A stretch of DNA of 64,000 nucleotides from Psychromarinibacter sp048262455 (GCA_048262455.1 JBLXFD010000008.1:62001-126000); one strand, 5' to 3'; positions 52,908 through 61,443 are shown, numbered from the stretch's first letter. Notes: generated by a model not told the origin, from the sequence alone. A program made the numbers and translations.

Positions 52908-54053
52908 ATGAGCCTGACCGGCAACTGGTCCTACCCTACCGCCATCCGCTTCGGCGCAGGGCGCATCGTCGAACTGCCCGAGGCCTGCCGCGCCGCCGGC
53001 ATCGCCCGGCCGCTGCTGGTCACCGATCGCGGGCTGGCGGGGATGGAGATCACCGCGCAGGCGCTGGACCTGCTGGAGGCCGCCGGCCTTGGACGGGCGA
53101 TGTTTTCCGAGGTGGATCCGAACCCCAGCGATGCCAACGTCAGCGCCGGGCTGAAGGTGCTGCGCGAGGGCGGTTTCGACGGGGTCGTCGCCTTCGGCGG
53201 CGGCTCGGGTCTGGACCTCGGCAAGACGCTGGCCTTCATGGCGGGGCAGACGCGCCCGATCTGGGATTTCGAGGATGTGGGCGACTGGTGGACCCGCGCC
53301 GATCCCGCCGGGATCCTGCCGATCGTCGCGGTGCCCACCACCGCCGGCACCGGCTCGGAGGTCGGGCGCGCGGGGGTGATCACCAACTCCGAGACCCGGG
53401 ACAAGAAGATCATCTTCCACCCGAAGATGCTGCCCGCCGTGGTGATCTGCGACCCCGAGCTGACCGTGGGCATGCCGCGCCACATCACCGCCGGCACCGG
53501 GCTGGACGCCTTCGCCCACTGCGTCGAGGCCTATTCCAGCCCCCACTACCACCCCATGAGCCAGGGCATCGCGCTGGAGGGGATGCGGCTGGTGATCGGG
53601 AACCTGCCCCGCGCCTACGCCGACGGCGCCGACCTCGAGGCGCGGGCCAACATGATGAGCGCGGCGGCCATGGGCGCGGTGGCCTTCCAGAAGGGGCTGG
53701 GCGCGATCCACGCGCTGAGCCATCCCGTGGGGGCGCATCACCACACCCACCACGGCACGACGAACGCCGTCTTCATGCCGCCGGTGCTGGATTTCAACGC
53801 GCGGGCGATCCGGGGGCGGTTCGACCTTGCCGCAGGCTACCTGGGGATCGAGGGAGGCTTCGACGGCTTCCGCGACTTCGTACGCGGGTTCAACGCCCGG
53901 CTGGGGATCCCGGAGCGGCTGGACGGGCTGGGGGTGAAGGACCCGGACCTGGACGCGCTGACGGCCGCGGCGCTGCGCGACCCTTCCGTGGGCGGCAACC
54001 CGGTGGAGATGACGCCGGCGAACACGCAGGCTTTGTTCGAGGCGGTGTTGTAG
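52908..54053 (+). CDS. Iron-containing alcohol dehydrogenase
   Basis: A 381-residue group III alcohol dehydrogenase. The nucleotide-binding motif is AFGGGSGLDLGK, with PTTAGTGSEVGRAGVI. The metal site is HALSHPVGAHHHTHHGTTNAV together with the upstream D and H in GLDAFAHCVEAY. The substrate is not evident from sequence. It is a single gene divergent from the sugar dehydrogenase. A 468-base gap with repeats follows its stop. Confidence 0.94.
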   Translation: MSLTGNWSYPTAIRFGAGRIVELPEACRAAGIARPLLVTDRGLAGMEITAQALDLLEAAGLGRAMFSEVDPNPSDANVSAGLKVLREGGFDGVVAFGGGSGLDLGKTLAFMAGQTRPIWDFEDVGDWWTRADPAGILPIVAVPTTAGTGSEVGRAGVITNSETRDKKIIFHPKMLPAVVICDPELTVGMPRHITAGTGLDAFAHCVEAYSSPHYHPMSQGIALEGMRLVIGNLPRAYADGADLEARANMMSAAAMGAVAFQKGLGAIHALSHPVGAHHHTHHGTTNAVFMPPVLDFNARAIRGRFDLAAGYLGIEGGFDGFRDFVRGFNARLGIPERLDGLGVKDPDLDALTAAALRDPSVGGNPVEMTPANTQALFEAVL

Positions 54054-54068
54054 GGGGGGGCGTGCGAC

Positions 54069-54235
54069 GTGGGGTGGCGCTGCTGGAGTTTGAAGTAGGC
54101 GCTTTATCCCGGCCACATCCGCACGCAGAATGAGCCGTGCGCGCAGATGACACAGCGCCAGCCCGCCCGAACGGGCAGGCGCTCGCCCCGCGCCTGCGGC
54201 TTGGCCGGGGCGGATCAGCGCGTCGATCATAGGGG
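54069..54235 (+). repeat. Interspersed ~215-bp repeat, copy 6, lacking its first hairpin
   Basis: The copy begins within the GTGGGGTGGCGC block and continues through CGCTTTATCCCGGCC. The central hairpin at 54155-54182 (GCGCCAGCCCG/CGGGCAGGCGC, loop altered) follows, and the end is GGATCAGCGCG. It lies 15 bases after the alcohol dehydrogenase stop. The 468-base gap before the converging GrdB-like gene consists of copies 6 and 7; I see no gene. Confidence 0.82.
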
Positions 54236-54472
54236 GTAGGGCGGGGTTCACCCCGCCATGGCGCACCGTGGGCCTGCCCGTGGGATGGCGCTTCTTACCT
54301 CAGGCATAGGCGCTTTATCCCCACCACATCCGCGCACCGAATGAGCCGTGCCCTGCGGCCCCCAAAGCGCCAGCCCGCCGGAACGGGCAGGCGCTCGCCC
54401 CGCGCCTTCGGCTTGTTCGGGGCGGATCGGCGCTTCTTTCGTAAGGAGCCGTAGGGCAAGGTTCACCCCGCC
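54236..54472 (+). repeat. Interspersed ~215-bp repeat, copy 7 plus terminal hairpin
   Basis: A complete unit: GGCGGGG-TTCA-CCCCGCC (54236-54257), CTTTATCCCCACCACATCC block, and the central hairpin at 54367-54394. It ends in a terminal TTCA hairpin at 54451-54472 whose left arm carries two changes (GGCAAGG). The two TTCA hairpins are 215 bases apart. It is tandem with copy 6. Confidence 0.85.
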
Positions 54473-54521
54473 ATGGCGCAACGCCCGCCTGATCGTGGCT
54501 GGATCAGCGCCCCATACACCC

Positions 54522-55406
54522 CTACCCCTCCCGCAGCGCCTTTGCCGTCGCGCGGCCCGCGTCGAAGGCTGCCCGGCGGCGGACAAGCTCCTCGGCGCTC
54601 AGCTTCGCGGGGTTCGAGTAATCCGCCTTCCACGCCCCCTCCCCCGGCCAGGCCAGCGGCGAGACGCGGGTCTCGGGCACTTGCGCCTGCTCCAGCAGGT
54701 CCAGCGCCAGCGCCAGCGTCCGGTCCTGGCTCTCCACGTCCCCCGGCCGCCCCGCCGCGTTGCCCAGCGGGAAGTCCGAGAACAGCAGCCGCGGCGCGCC
54801 GGCCTGTTCCACGATGTCGCGGGCGCAGCCCATCACCACCGTGGGCAGGCCCCCCTCCTCCAGCACCCGCGCCACCAGCGCGGCGGACTGATGGCAGACC
54901 GGGCAGTTGGGCACCAGCAGCACCGCGTCCACCCCGTCCCGGCGGCAGCGCGACAGGATCTCGGGGCCGTAGACCTCGCGCGTCTTGCGCTGCGAGCGGT
55001 CCGTGGGCAGGCCGTAGAGCAGCGGCGCCAGCGTCACGCGGCCGGCCTCGGCCGCCCGCCAGAGCGCGGCCAGCGGCAGGTAGCTGCCGATGTCCTCGGC
55101 GGTGGTGTGGTCGCGGTCGATGGCCACGTGGGAGATCCGCAGGTCCGGCATCTGGTCCGCCGGCAGGTCGTAGACCTCGTAGAACTTCGCCGCCGCGTTG
55201 TAGGGGGCGCCCGGTCCCTGGTCGCCCGCGTCCCGATTGAAGGGCGCGGCGGTGGTGACGATGGCCACGCGGCAGCCGGCCAGCGGGCCCGGCAGCGTCG
55301 CGAAGGGCGCGGGCGTTTCGGCGCGGGCCCATTCGTAAGGCGCGTCGTAGCCCAGCGCGAGGTAATAGTCCCGGGTGCGGCGGATGTAGGAGATGGGGTC
55401 TGTCAT
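54522..55406 (-). CDS. Glycine/sarcosine/betaine reductase selenoprotein B (GrdB)-like protein, cysteine form
   Basis: A 294-residue protein of the GrdB family. The family core appears in VAIVTTAAPFNRDAGDQG, HVAIDRDHTTAEDIGSYLPL and DAVLLVPNCPVCHQSAALVARVLEE. Where clostridial GrdB has selenocysteine in a UxxC motif, this has C168-PV-C171, so it cannot be assumed to be a glycine-type reductase. No GrdA or GrdC gene is present. Such stand-alone proteins are widespread in proteobacteria with unknown role. The ATG at 55406 (MTDPISYIRRT) fits the family. It is transcribed alone, downstream of rplT. Confidence 0.85.
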   Translation of the reverse strand: MTDPISYIRRTRDYYLALGYDAPYEWARAETPAPFATLPGPLAGCRVAIVTTAAPFNRDAGDQGPGAPYNAAAKFYEVYDLPADQMPDLRISHVAIDRDHTTAEDIGSYLPLAALWRAAEAGRVTLAPLLYGLPTDRSQRKTREVYGPEILSRCRRDGVDAVLLVPNCPVCHQSAALVARVLEEGGLPTVVMGCARDIVEQAGAPRLLFSDFPLGNAAGRPGDVESQDRTLALALDLLEQAQVPETRVSPLAWPGEGAWKADYSNPAKLSAEELVRRRAAFDAGRATAKALREG

Positions 55407-55454
55407 GCCCCCTGTTTCCCCCGCCCCCCACACGGGCGCAAGCCGCAACGCGAA

Positions 55455-55480
55455 GGGGCCGCACCCTTCGGCGCGGCCCC
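55455..55480 (-). terminator. Hairpin downstream of rplT
   Basis: On the minus strand the stem GGGGCCGCGCC-GAAG-GGTGCGGCCCC is 11 bp with one G-T pair, 27 bases after the rplT stop. Only a weak T-rich stretch (TTCGCGTT) follows. It probably ends the rpmI-rplT transcript before the GrdB-like gene. Confidence 0.5.
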
Positions 55481-55507
55481 CCTTAATCTGTCAGGCGTTT
55501 CGGCGGA

Positions 55508-55870
55508 TCAGGCCAGCGCGGCCTTGGCGCGGTCCACGATCGAGCCGAAGGCGGTAGGCTCGTTCACGGCCAGGTCGGACAGCACCTTGCGGTCCACCTC
55601 GATCCCGGCAAGCGCCAGGCCGTTGATGAAACGCGAGTAGGTCAGCCCGGCGTCATGGGCGCGGACGGCGGCGTTGATCCGCTGGATCCACAGCGCGCGG
55701 AAGTTCCGCTTGCGCTGCTTGCGGTCCCGCGTGGCGTACTGGTTCGCCTTGTCGACCGCCTGGGTGGCGGTGCGGAAGTTCGTGGACCGGGCGGCGTAAT
55801 AGCCCTTGGCGGCCTTCAGAACCTTCTTGTGGCGACGGTGGGTGACGGTGCCCCCTTTGGTGCGCGACAT
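55508..55870 (-). CDS. rplT: Large ribosomal subunit protein bL20
   Basis: A 120-residue L20, full length, starting MSRTKGGTVTHRRHKKVLKAAKGYYAARS. The long basic N-terminal helix and the globular C-terminal half (RINAAVRAHDAGLTYSRFINGL) are intact. It binds 23S rRNA early in 50S assembly. It lies 12 bases after rpmI in the same operon; infC, often the first gene of this operon, is not present here. Confidence 0.98.
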   Translation of the reverse strand: MSRTKGGTVTHRRHKKVLKAAKGYYAARSTNFRTATQAVDKANQYATRDRKQRKRNFRALWIQRINAAVRAHDAGLTYSRFINGLALAGIEVDRKVLSDLAVNEPTAFGSIVDRAKAALA

Positions 55871-55882
55871 CTGCGGTCCTCC

Positions 55883-56083
55883 TTATCGATCGTAGGGCAT
55901 GTAGCCCTTGACGATCTTCTCGTCAGGGGCGGACAGCGTGGTCGTGCCGCGGGCATCGCGGATGAACTTGGTGGTGCGCTTGATCATGCCGTGGCGCTTG
56001 CCGGCCTGGGCGGCCAGCACGCGGCCGGTGGCCGTCACCTTGAAGCGCTTCTTGGCGCTCGATTTCGTCTTCATCTTCGGCAT
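55883..56083 (-). CDS. rpmI: Large ribosomal subunit protein bL35
   Basis: A 66-residue L35, starting MPKMKTKSSAKKRFKVTATGRV and ending KGYMPYDR, typical in length and composition. The ATG at 56083 is the family start; upstream in-frame ATGs only lengthen it into leader sequence. Cotranscribed with rplT. A convincing promoter lies about 70 bases upstream. Confidence 0.98.
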   Translation of the reverse strand: MPKMKTKSSAKKRFKVTATGRVLAAQAGKRHGMIKRTTKFIRDARGTTTLSAPDEKIVKGYMPYDR

Positions 56084-56155
56084 TTCCATCTCCTTGACGG
56101 TAGGCGCGCGACTCGGCATGCCTTCCGGCCGGCCGCGCGGGTCTTCGAAGCGCGC

Positions 56156-56184
56156 CGTATAAGCGGCACGCTGCCGGGTGGCAA
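56156..56184 (-). promoter_or_regulatory. Promoter of rpmI-rplT
   Basis: On the minus strand TTGCCA (56184-56179) and TATACG (56161-56156) are spaced by 17 bases. The -35 matches 5/6 and the -10 has the first four bases of consensus. Transcription would start near 56149, leaving a leader of about 65 bases before rpmI. Confidence 0.55.
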
Positions 56185-56203
56185 GCCTTGTTTCAGCCGG
56201 TTT

Positions 56204-56425
56204 TCAGCGGATCAGGCCGGCCAGCACCCGCACGAAGGCGGCGGGCACGTCCTCCCAGGTGTAGCTTTGCCCGTTCAGCGCCAGCGCCACCAGGCCGCCG
56301 CCGATGGCCACCACCACCAGCGCCACCAGGGGGCGGCGCCGGTCGGCCCATGCGCCCAGCAGGGAGGGAATGGAGAAGGCGATCACGATCAGCCCGATGA
56401 CCAGGTAGATGTCCTGGTCCGACAT
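56204..56425 (-). CDS. Small two-helix membrane protein of unknown function
   Basis: A 73-residue protein with two hydrophobic helices (IYLVIGLIVIAFSIPSLLGAW and VALVVVAIGGGLVALAL) joined by a basic loop (ADRRRP), followed by an amphipathic tail. No known domain is seen. Its ATG directly abuts the pyk stop, so it is cotranscribed with pyruvate kinase. From memory, similar small proteins downstream of pyk occur in related genomes. Confidence 0.8.
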   Translation of the reverse strand: MSDQDIYLVIGLIVIAFSIPSLLGAWADRRRPLVALVVVAIGGGLVALALNGQSYTWEDVPAAFVRVLAGLIR

Positions 56426-57871
56426 CTATTCCGGCTCGGCGCGGTAGATCAGCCGCTCGTCGCAGGGGGCGACGCGCAGGATGTTGGTGGTGCCGGGGGT
56501 GTTGAAGGGCACCCCGGCGGTGACGACGATATGATCCTCGCGGGTGGCGAAACCTTCCTGCGTGGCCGCCCGCACCGCCTGCACCACGGCCTCCTTGAAG
56601 CGGCCCACCAGGTCGGTGCGCACGCAATGGGCGCCCCAGGTCAGGCACAGCCGCCGCGCGGTCGAGGTGGTGGCCGCCAGCGCGATGATCGGAACGCGCG
56701 GCCGCTCGCGCGCCACCAGCGCCACGGTGGTGCCGGACTGGGTGAAGCAGGCGATGGCCTTGATGTCGGCGGTCTCGGCGATCTCGCGGGCGGCAGAGAC
56801 GATGCCGTCGGCGACGGTCTGCTTCTCTGCGCCGCGGCTGGCCTCGATCACCTCGCGGTAGGTGCTGTCGCTCTCCACCTCGATGGCGACGTTGTGCATG
56901 GTCTGCACCGCCTCGATGGGGAAGCGACCGGCGGCGGATTCAGCGCTGAGCATCACCGCGTCGGCGCCCTCGTAGATGGCGTTCGCCACGTCCGAGACCT
57001 CGGCGCGGGTGGGCACCGGGCTGTCGATCATGCTTTCCAGCATCTGCGTGGCCACGATCACCGGCTTGGCGGCGGCACGGCACTTCTTGATCAGGCGCTT
57101 CTGGATCGGCGGCACGTTCTGCACCGGCAGTTCCACGCCAAGATCGCCCCGGGCCACCATGATGCCGTCGGAAACCTCGAGGATCTCGTCGAAGACCCGC
57201 ACCGCCGAGGGTTTCTCGATCTTGGCCAGCACCGCCGCGCGGCCCTTCACCAGGTCGCGCGCCTCGTGCATGTCCTCGGGCCGCTGCACGAAGGACAGCG
57301 CCACCCAGTCGACCCCCAGTTCGCAGACGAATTCCAGGTCCGCGCGGTCCTTGTCCGACAGCGCCGCCAGCGGCAGGATCACGTCGGGCACGTTGACGCC
57401 CTTGCGGTTGGAGATGGTGCCGCCGGCGACCACCTCGCACTGGGCGAAATCCTCGCCGCATTCGGAGACCCGCAGGCGGATCTTGCCGTCGTTGACCAGC
57501 AGGGTGGATCCCGGCTCCAGCGCCTGGAAGATCTCGGGGTGCGGCAGGCAGACCCGGCGGGCGTCGCCCTCGGTCTCGTCCAGGTCCAGCCGGAACATCT
57601 GACCGTCGGACAGTTCCTCTTCGCCATTGCGGAAGGTGCCGACGCGCAGCTTCGGCCCCTGCAGGTCCGCGAGGATGGCGATGGGGCGGCCGGTGTCGGC
57701 CTCGACCTTGCGGATGGCGGCGTGGCGCTGGGCGATCTCGTCGTGCGAGCCGTGGCTCATGTTCAGGCGGAAAACGTCGGCGCCGCTGCGGAACAGGGCG
57801 CGGATCATGTCATAGCCGTTGCTGGCCGGTCCCAGCGTGGCCACGATCTTGATGTTCCGAAGGCGTCGCAT
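56426..57871 (-). CDS. pyk: Pyruvate kinase
   Basis: A 481-residue glycolytic enzyme transferring phosphate from phosphoenolpyruvate to ADP. The A domain (KIVATLGPASNGYDMIRALFRSG and DVFRLNMSHGSHDE), the B lid domain (about 70-170) and the catalytic region IMVARGDLGVELP are intact. The C-terminal regulatory domain includes CFTQSGTTVALVARERP. It is the first gene of a pair with the small membrane protein and is divergent from the N-formylglutamate amidohydrolase gene. Confidence 0.97.
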   Translation of the reverse strand: MRRLRNIKIVATLGPASNGYDMIRALFRSGADVFRLNMSHGSHDEIAQRHAAIRKVEADTGRPIAILADLQGPKLRVGTFRNGEEELSDGQMFRLDLDETEGDARRVCLPHPEIFQALEPGSTLLVNDGKIRLRVSECGEDFAQCEVVAGGTISNRKGVNVPDVILPLAALSDKDRADLEFVCELGVDWVALSFVQRPEDMHEARDLVKGRAAVLAKIEKPSAVRVFDEILEVSDGIMVARGDLGVELPVQNVPPIQKRLIKKCRAAAKPVIVATQMLESMIDSPVPTRAEVSDVANAIYEGADAVMLSAESAAGRFPIEAVQTMHNVAIEVESDSTYREVIEASRGAEKQTVADGIVSAAREIAETADIKAIACFTQSGTTVALVARERPRVPIIALAATTSTARRLCLTWGAHCVRTDLVGRFKEAVVQAVRAATQEGFATREDHIVVTAGVPFNTPGTTNILRVAPCDERLIYRAEPE

Positions 57872-57987
57872 GAATGTCTCGTATCCTGTTGGGGCCGGGG
57901 TGCGGCCGGCGTCGCGTCACCTATGGCGGAATTGCCTTCAGGAGACAACTGGCGCTTCCCGGCCCGGGGGCATATTCAGGGGCTGCC

Positions 57988-58746
57988 ATGAAAGATGCCG
58001 ACGATATGAGCTTTGATGCCTACCAGCTGCTCGGCGAAGATCGCCGCAGCCGCTGGCTGGTCACCTGCGACCATGCCAGCAACGCCGTGCCGCCGATGGT
58101 CTCGGGCGGCGACCTCGGCCTGCCGGAACGCGAGATGGGCCGCCACATCGCCTATGACATCGGCGCCGCGGGCGTCTCTCGCCGGCTGGCAGAGCGGCTG
58201 GACTGCCCCGCGGTGCTGTCCACCTTCTCGCGCCTGGTGATCGACCCGAACCGGGGCGAGGACGACCCGACCCTGCTGATGCAGCTCTACGACGGCACCG
58301 TGATCCCCGGGAACCGCGGCGTCGATGCCGCCGAGCGCGAGCGGCGGCTGGACCTGTGCTACCGCCCCTACCACGACGCGGTGGAGCGTATGGCGGCGCG
58401 GCAGGACGACACTCTGTACATCGCCGTGCACAGCTATACCCCGCGGCTGAACGGCCGGGCGCTGCGGCCCTGGCACATCGGCATCCTCTACGGCTACGAG
58501 GACACCTTCGCCAAGGCGCTGGTGGCGCGGCTGAACGAGGAATCCGACCTCTGCGTCGGCGACAACGAGCCCTATACCGGCTATTTGCCCGGCGACAGCA
58601 TCGACCGCCACGCCCTGCGCTGCGGCCGGCCCAACGCGCTGATCGAGCTGCGCCACGACCTGATCGACACCGAGGAAACCCAGATCGCTTGGGCCGACCG
58701 GCTGGCGCCGATCCTTGAAGAGACGCTGCAGCGGTCACAGGTGTGA
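57988..58746 (+). CDS. N-formylglutamate amidohydrolase family protein
   Basis: A 252-residue zinc hydrolase of the N-formylglutamate deformylase family. Visible motifs are LVTCDHASNAVP, HIAYDIGAAGVSRRLA, LSTFSRLVIDPNRGEDDPTLL and YIAVHSYTPRLNGR. The true substrate is unproven because no other histidine-degradation genes are nearby. The ATG at 57988 has CAGGGG upstream; an ATG at 58006 is also possible. A DUF1244 gene follows after 20 bases. Confidence 0.9.
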   Translation: MKDADDMSFDAYQLLGEDRRSRWLVTCDHASNAVPPMVSGGDLGLPEREMGRHIAYDIGAAGVSRRLAERLDCPAVLSTFSRLVIDPNRGEDDPTLLMQLYDGTVIPGNRGVDAAERERRLDLCYRPYHDAVERMAARQDDTLYIAVHSYTPRLNGRALRPWHIGILYGYEDTFAKALVARLNEESDLCVGDNEPYTGYLPGDSIDRHALRCGRPNALIELRHDLIDTEETQIAWADRLAPILEETLQRSQV

Positions 58747-58766
58747 CGCAGACAGGAGGACTGACG

Positions 58767-59081
58767 ATGGACGAACAGACCCGTATCGAGATCGAGGCCG
58801 CCGCCTTCCGCCGCCTGCGCCAGCACCTGATGCAGGACCGGCCCGACGTGCAGAACATCGACATGATGAACCTCGCCGGTTTCTGCCGGAACTGCCTGTC
58901 GCGCTGGTACCAGGAGGCCGCGAACGAGCGCGGCATCGAGATGGACAAGGCCGGGGGGCGCGAGGCCTTCTACGGCATGCCCTACGACGACTGGCGCGCG
59001 CGGCACCAGACAGAGGCCAGCCCCGAGAAGCAGCAGGCCTTCGGCGAGGCGTTCGAGCAGAACGTGGGCAAGCACGGCTGA
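58767..59081 (+). CDS. DUF1244 domain protein
   Basis: A 104-residue protein made of one DUF1244 domain. It is recognised by AAFRRLRQHLMQDRPDVQNIDMMNLAGFCRNCLSRWY (about 11-48 in part) and GREAFYGMPYDDW. The conserved Cys pair in FCRNC may bind metal. Function is unknown. A clear AGGAGG lies upstream of the ATG at 58767, which decides the start over an in-frame GTG eight codons earlier. It is probably cotranscribed with the amidohydrolase. Confidence 0.9.
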   Translation: MDEQTRIEIEAAAFRRLRQHLMQDRPDVQNIDMMNLAGFCRNCLSRWYQEAANERGIEMDKAGGREAFYGMPYDDWRARHQTEASPEKQQAFGEAFEQNVGKHG

Positions 59082-59158
59082 GAAGCGCCGCCGCCCGAAC
59101 AAGTGATTTGCCGCCCGCGCCCCGGGGCCCTAGCTGTGGGAAAACCCCGGAGCCCCTG

Positions 59159-59404
59159 ATGCGCCGCCTTGTCCTTGCCCTGCTGACCGCCGCCGCCCTG
59201 CCGGCCCTTCCCGCAGCCGCCGCCCCCAGCCCGCAACTGGTGGCGATGGTGGAACAGCGGATGCGCGGCTACGGCATCACGGCGGACCTGTCGGGGGCTT
59301 CCACCTCGACCGTCAGCACGCTTTACGCCATCCTGCTTTCGCGGGACGACGGCTACCTGCGCACCCGGCAGAGCCTTTTGCAAGTGCTGCGGACCGCCCA
59401 ATAG
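59159..59404 (+). CDS. Small exported protein, first of a tandem paralogous pair
   Basis: An 81-residue protein with a signal peptide (MRRLVLALLTAAALPALPAAA). The mature part of about 60 residues contains DLSGASTSTVSTLYAILLS and ends LLQVLRTAQ. The next gene, 10 bases downstream, has the same layout (LSTSQLGVIYNIMHS; IKSVLGG), so they are a duplicated pair. No family is recognised. The ATG at 59159 is chosen from the signal peptide; the ribosome site is modest (GGAGCCC). Confidence 0.75.
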   Translation: MRRLVLALLTAAALPALPAAAAPSPQLVAMVEQRMRGYGITADLSGASTSTVSTLYAILLSRDDGYLRTRQSLLQVLRTAQ

Positions 59405-59414
59405 GAGAACACCG

Positions 59415-59687
59415 ATGAAACGCCCCCTGATCCTTGCCGCCCTCGTCGCCCTGCTGGGCGCCGGCACCGCCCATGCGGGCGCGCGCGAGCAGTTGCTGCC
59501 CAAGGTGGCCGCGCAGCTGCCCGACTACGTGCAGGACGTGGACCCCAACAGCCTGAGCACTTCGCAGCTGGGGGTGATCTACAACATCATGCATTCCGCC
59601 GGCTCCACCGGCGAGAAGGCGGCCGAAATCAAGTCGGTCCTCGGCGGGCGGCACAGCCTGCGCGGGCTGCTGTTCGGCCGCTCCTGA
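59415..59687 (+). CDS. Small exported protein, second of a tandem paralogous pair
   Basis: A 90-residue protein with a signal peptide (MKRPLILAALVALLGAGTAHA) and a mature part with LPDYVQDVDPNSLSTSQLGV, YNIMHSAGSTGEKAAEIKSV and a basic tail (RHSLRGLLFGRS). It is paralogous to the gene ten bases upstream, and AGGAG precedes its ATG. The shared S-T-S-x-L/V-x-x-I/L-Y-x-I core suggests a small helical domain. Function is unknown. Confidence 0.8.
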   Translation: MKRPLILAALVALLGAGTAHAGAREQLLPKVAAQLPDYVQDVDPNSLSTSQLGVIYNIMHSAGSTGEKAAEIKSVLGGRHSLRGLLFGRS

Positions 59688-59720
59688 CCTGCTGAACCTG
59701 CCGAAGCCGGGGGCCGCGCG

Positions 59721-60578
59721 TTAAAGCGCGGCCTTGCGGCTTTCCTCCAGGTAGATCTCGCGCATCCGGCGCGCGATCGGGCCGGGCTTGCCCTCGCCCA
59801 GCACCTCGCCGTCGATCTCCACCACCGGCATCACGAAGGCAGAGGCCGAGGTGACGAAGGCCTCGTCAGCCGTCTGCGCCTCCTCGATGGTAAAGCCGCG
59901 CTCTTCGACGTCCATCTGCGCCTCGCGCGCCAGACGCAGCACCGCCGCGCGGGTGATGCCGTGCAGGATGTCGTTCGACAGCTCGCGGGTGATGATCTTG
60001 CGGCCCTTGACGATGTAGGCGTTGTTGGAGCTGCCCTCGGTCACCTTGCCGTCCTCGACCATCCAGACATCGTCCTTGCCCGCCGCCTTGGCCATCATCT
60101 TGCCCATCGAGGGGTACAGCAGCTGCACCGTCTTGATGTCGCGGCGGCCCCAGCGGATGTCGGGCACCGAAATCACCCGCATCCCCACCTGCGCGGCGGG
60201 GCTGTCGGCGAGGCCGGGCTTGGACTGGGTGAACAGCACCACCGAGGGCGCGACCGCCGGGTCGGGATAGGCAAAGTCGCGGTCGGGCGCGGTGCCACGG
60301 GTGATCTGCAGGTAGACCAGCCCGTCGGTCACCTCGTTGCGCGCGACCATCTGGCGGAACACCTCGAGCAGCTCGTCCGTGTTCATCGGCGCGGCGATGT
60401 CCAGTTCCGACAGTGAGCGTTCCAGCCGGGCGGCGTGACCGGGGAAATCGATCAGCTTGCCGTCCAGCACCGAGGTGACCTCGTAGACGCCGTCGGCGAA
60501 CAGGAAGCCCCGGTCGAAGACCGAGATCTTCGCCTCTGTTTCGGGAAGATATTCGCCGTTGACGTAGACGGTGCGCAT
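59721..60578 (-). CDS. dat: D-amino-acid aminotransferase family protein (class IV PLP)
   Basis: A 285-residue fold-type IV PLP enzyme of the length and layout of D-alanine aminotransferase. It starts MRTVYVNGEYLPETEAKISV, followed by FDRGFLFADGVYEV. The Schiff-base lysine is K149 in DIKTVQLLYPSM, and EGSSNNAYIV binds the cofactor phosphate. Its likely role is making D-amino acids, but branched-chain aminotransferase activity cannot be excluded from sequence. GGAGGG precedes the ATG at 60578. It is a single gene, same strand as the ZIP-like gene upstream. Confidence 0.92.
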   Translation of the reverse strand: MRTVYVNGEYLPETEAKISVFDRGFLFADGVYEVTSVLDGKLIDFPGHAARLERSLSELDIAAPMNTDELLEVFRQMVARNEVTDGLVYLQITRGTAPDRDFAYPDPAVAPSVVLFTQSKPGLADSPAAQVGMRVISVPDIRWGRRDIKTVQLLYPSMGKMMAKAAGKDDVWMVEDGKVTEGSSNNAYIVKGRKIITRELSNDILHGITRAAVLRLAREAQMDVEERGFTIEEAQTADEAFVTSASAFVMPVVEIDGEVLGEGKPGPIARRMREIYLEESRKAAL

Positions 60579-60648
60579 GGGGTGCCCTCCTTCAGATCCG
60601 GCCCTTTCTTTGGCGCAGGCCGACCCCAAGGGAAAGCGCAAAATCGGG

Positions 60649-61377
60649 TCAGCCGTGGCCGCCGGCCGGCAAAAGCAGCAGGGCCGCGTAGACCGCGGCC
60701 CCCAGCGCGAAGGCCCACAGGCGGCTTTCGCGCTCTTCGGGCAGCTCCTCCTTGATGACGTTCAGCACCACGCTGCCCCCCAGCAGCGCGAAGGCCCCGG
60801 CGAGCCACCCCTCGGGGATCTCCAGCGCCAGCCCCGCCGCCCAGCCCGCCAGCGCCGCGCCCGCCAGCAGCCAGCGGCCGCGCGCCAGGTAGCTGTCGCC
60901 GTGGTCGCGGTAGAGCGCCCGGTCGTTGACCACGAAATGCACGCCCATGGCCACGCCGTAGAAGATCAGTCCACCGGCGCCTTCCTCGCGTGCCTGTTCG
61001 TCCAGCAGGTAGCCGATCAGAAAATTGTAGACGGCGAAAGCGGACAGGTGCAGCCAGAAGCCGCCCTCGCTCACACGCCCGCCGCCCTCCCGCCGGCTGC
61101 GGCGCACCATCTGCTCCAGCGCGTAGAAGGCCACCAGCCCCGCCAGCGCGAGGCTGTAGACCCGCGCCTCGCCGAGAGTATTGCGGGACAGGACCGACAG
61201 CTCCGGCAGCAGATGGACAAAGACGTAGGCGACAGAGGTGCCGCCAGCCAGCGACAGCCAGATGCTGCGCGGCGCCCGGTCGAGGAACATCAGCCGGGGG
61301 CTGAACAGGTGGACGGCGGCCAGCAGCAGCGCGAGGGCGAGGGTCAGGGCGAAGGCGGGGGTGGCGGTCTCGGGCAA
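60649..61377 (-). CDS. Multi-pass membrane protein, possibly ZIP-transporter-like
   Basis: A 242-residue protein with about seven hydrophobic segments. The stretch LSLAGGTSVAYVFVHLLPEL in helix 2-3 and LLGGSVVLNVIKEELPEE near the end resemble the HLLPE and second-half signatures of ZIP metal transporters. The spacing of other metal-site residues is not typical, so transport is a guess. It ends with GGHG. The start is an ATG at 61377 with AAGGAG upstream. It lies 66 bases before ilvD's stop, same strand. Confidence 0.8.
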   Translation of the reverse strand: MPETATPAFALTLALALLLAAVHLFSPRLMFLDRAPRSIWLSLAGGTSVAYVFVHLLPELSVLSRNTLGEARVYSLALAGLVAFYALEQMVRRSRREGGGRVSEGGFWLHLSAFAVYNFLIGYLLDEQAREEGAGGLIFYGVAMGVHFVVNDRALYRDHGDSYLARGRWLLAGAALAGWAAGLALEIPEGWLAGAFALLGGSVVLNVIKEELPEERESRLWAFALGAAVYAALLLLPAGGHG

Positions 61378-61443
61378 GGCGGTCTCCTTTCAACCGGAGT
61401 ACCGCCGCGCCGGCGAAATGTTCCCCCTGCCCCCGCGTCCAGA

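Noticed and set aside
54522..55406. Selenocysteine in the GrdB-like protein
   Set aside because: The frame has no in-frame TGA; the motif position encodes cysteine.
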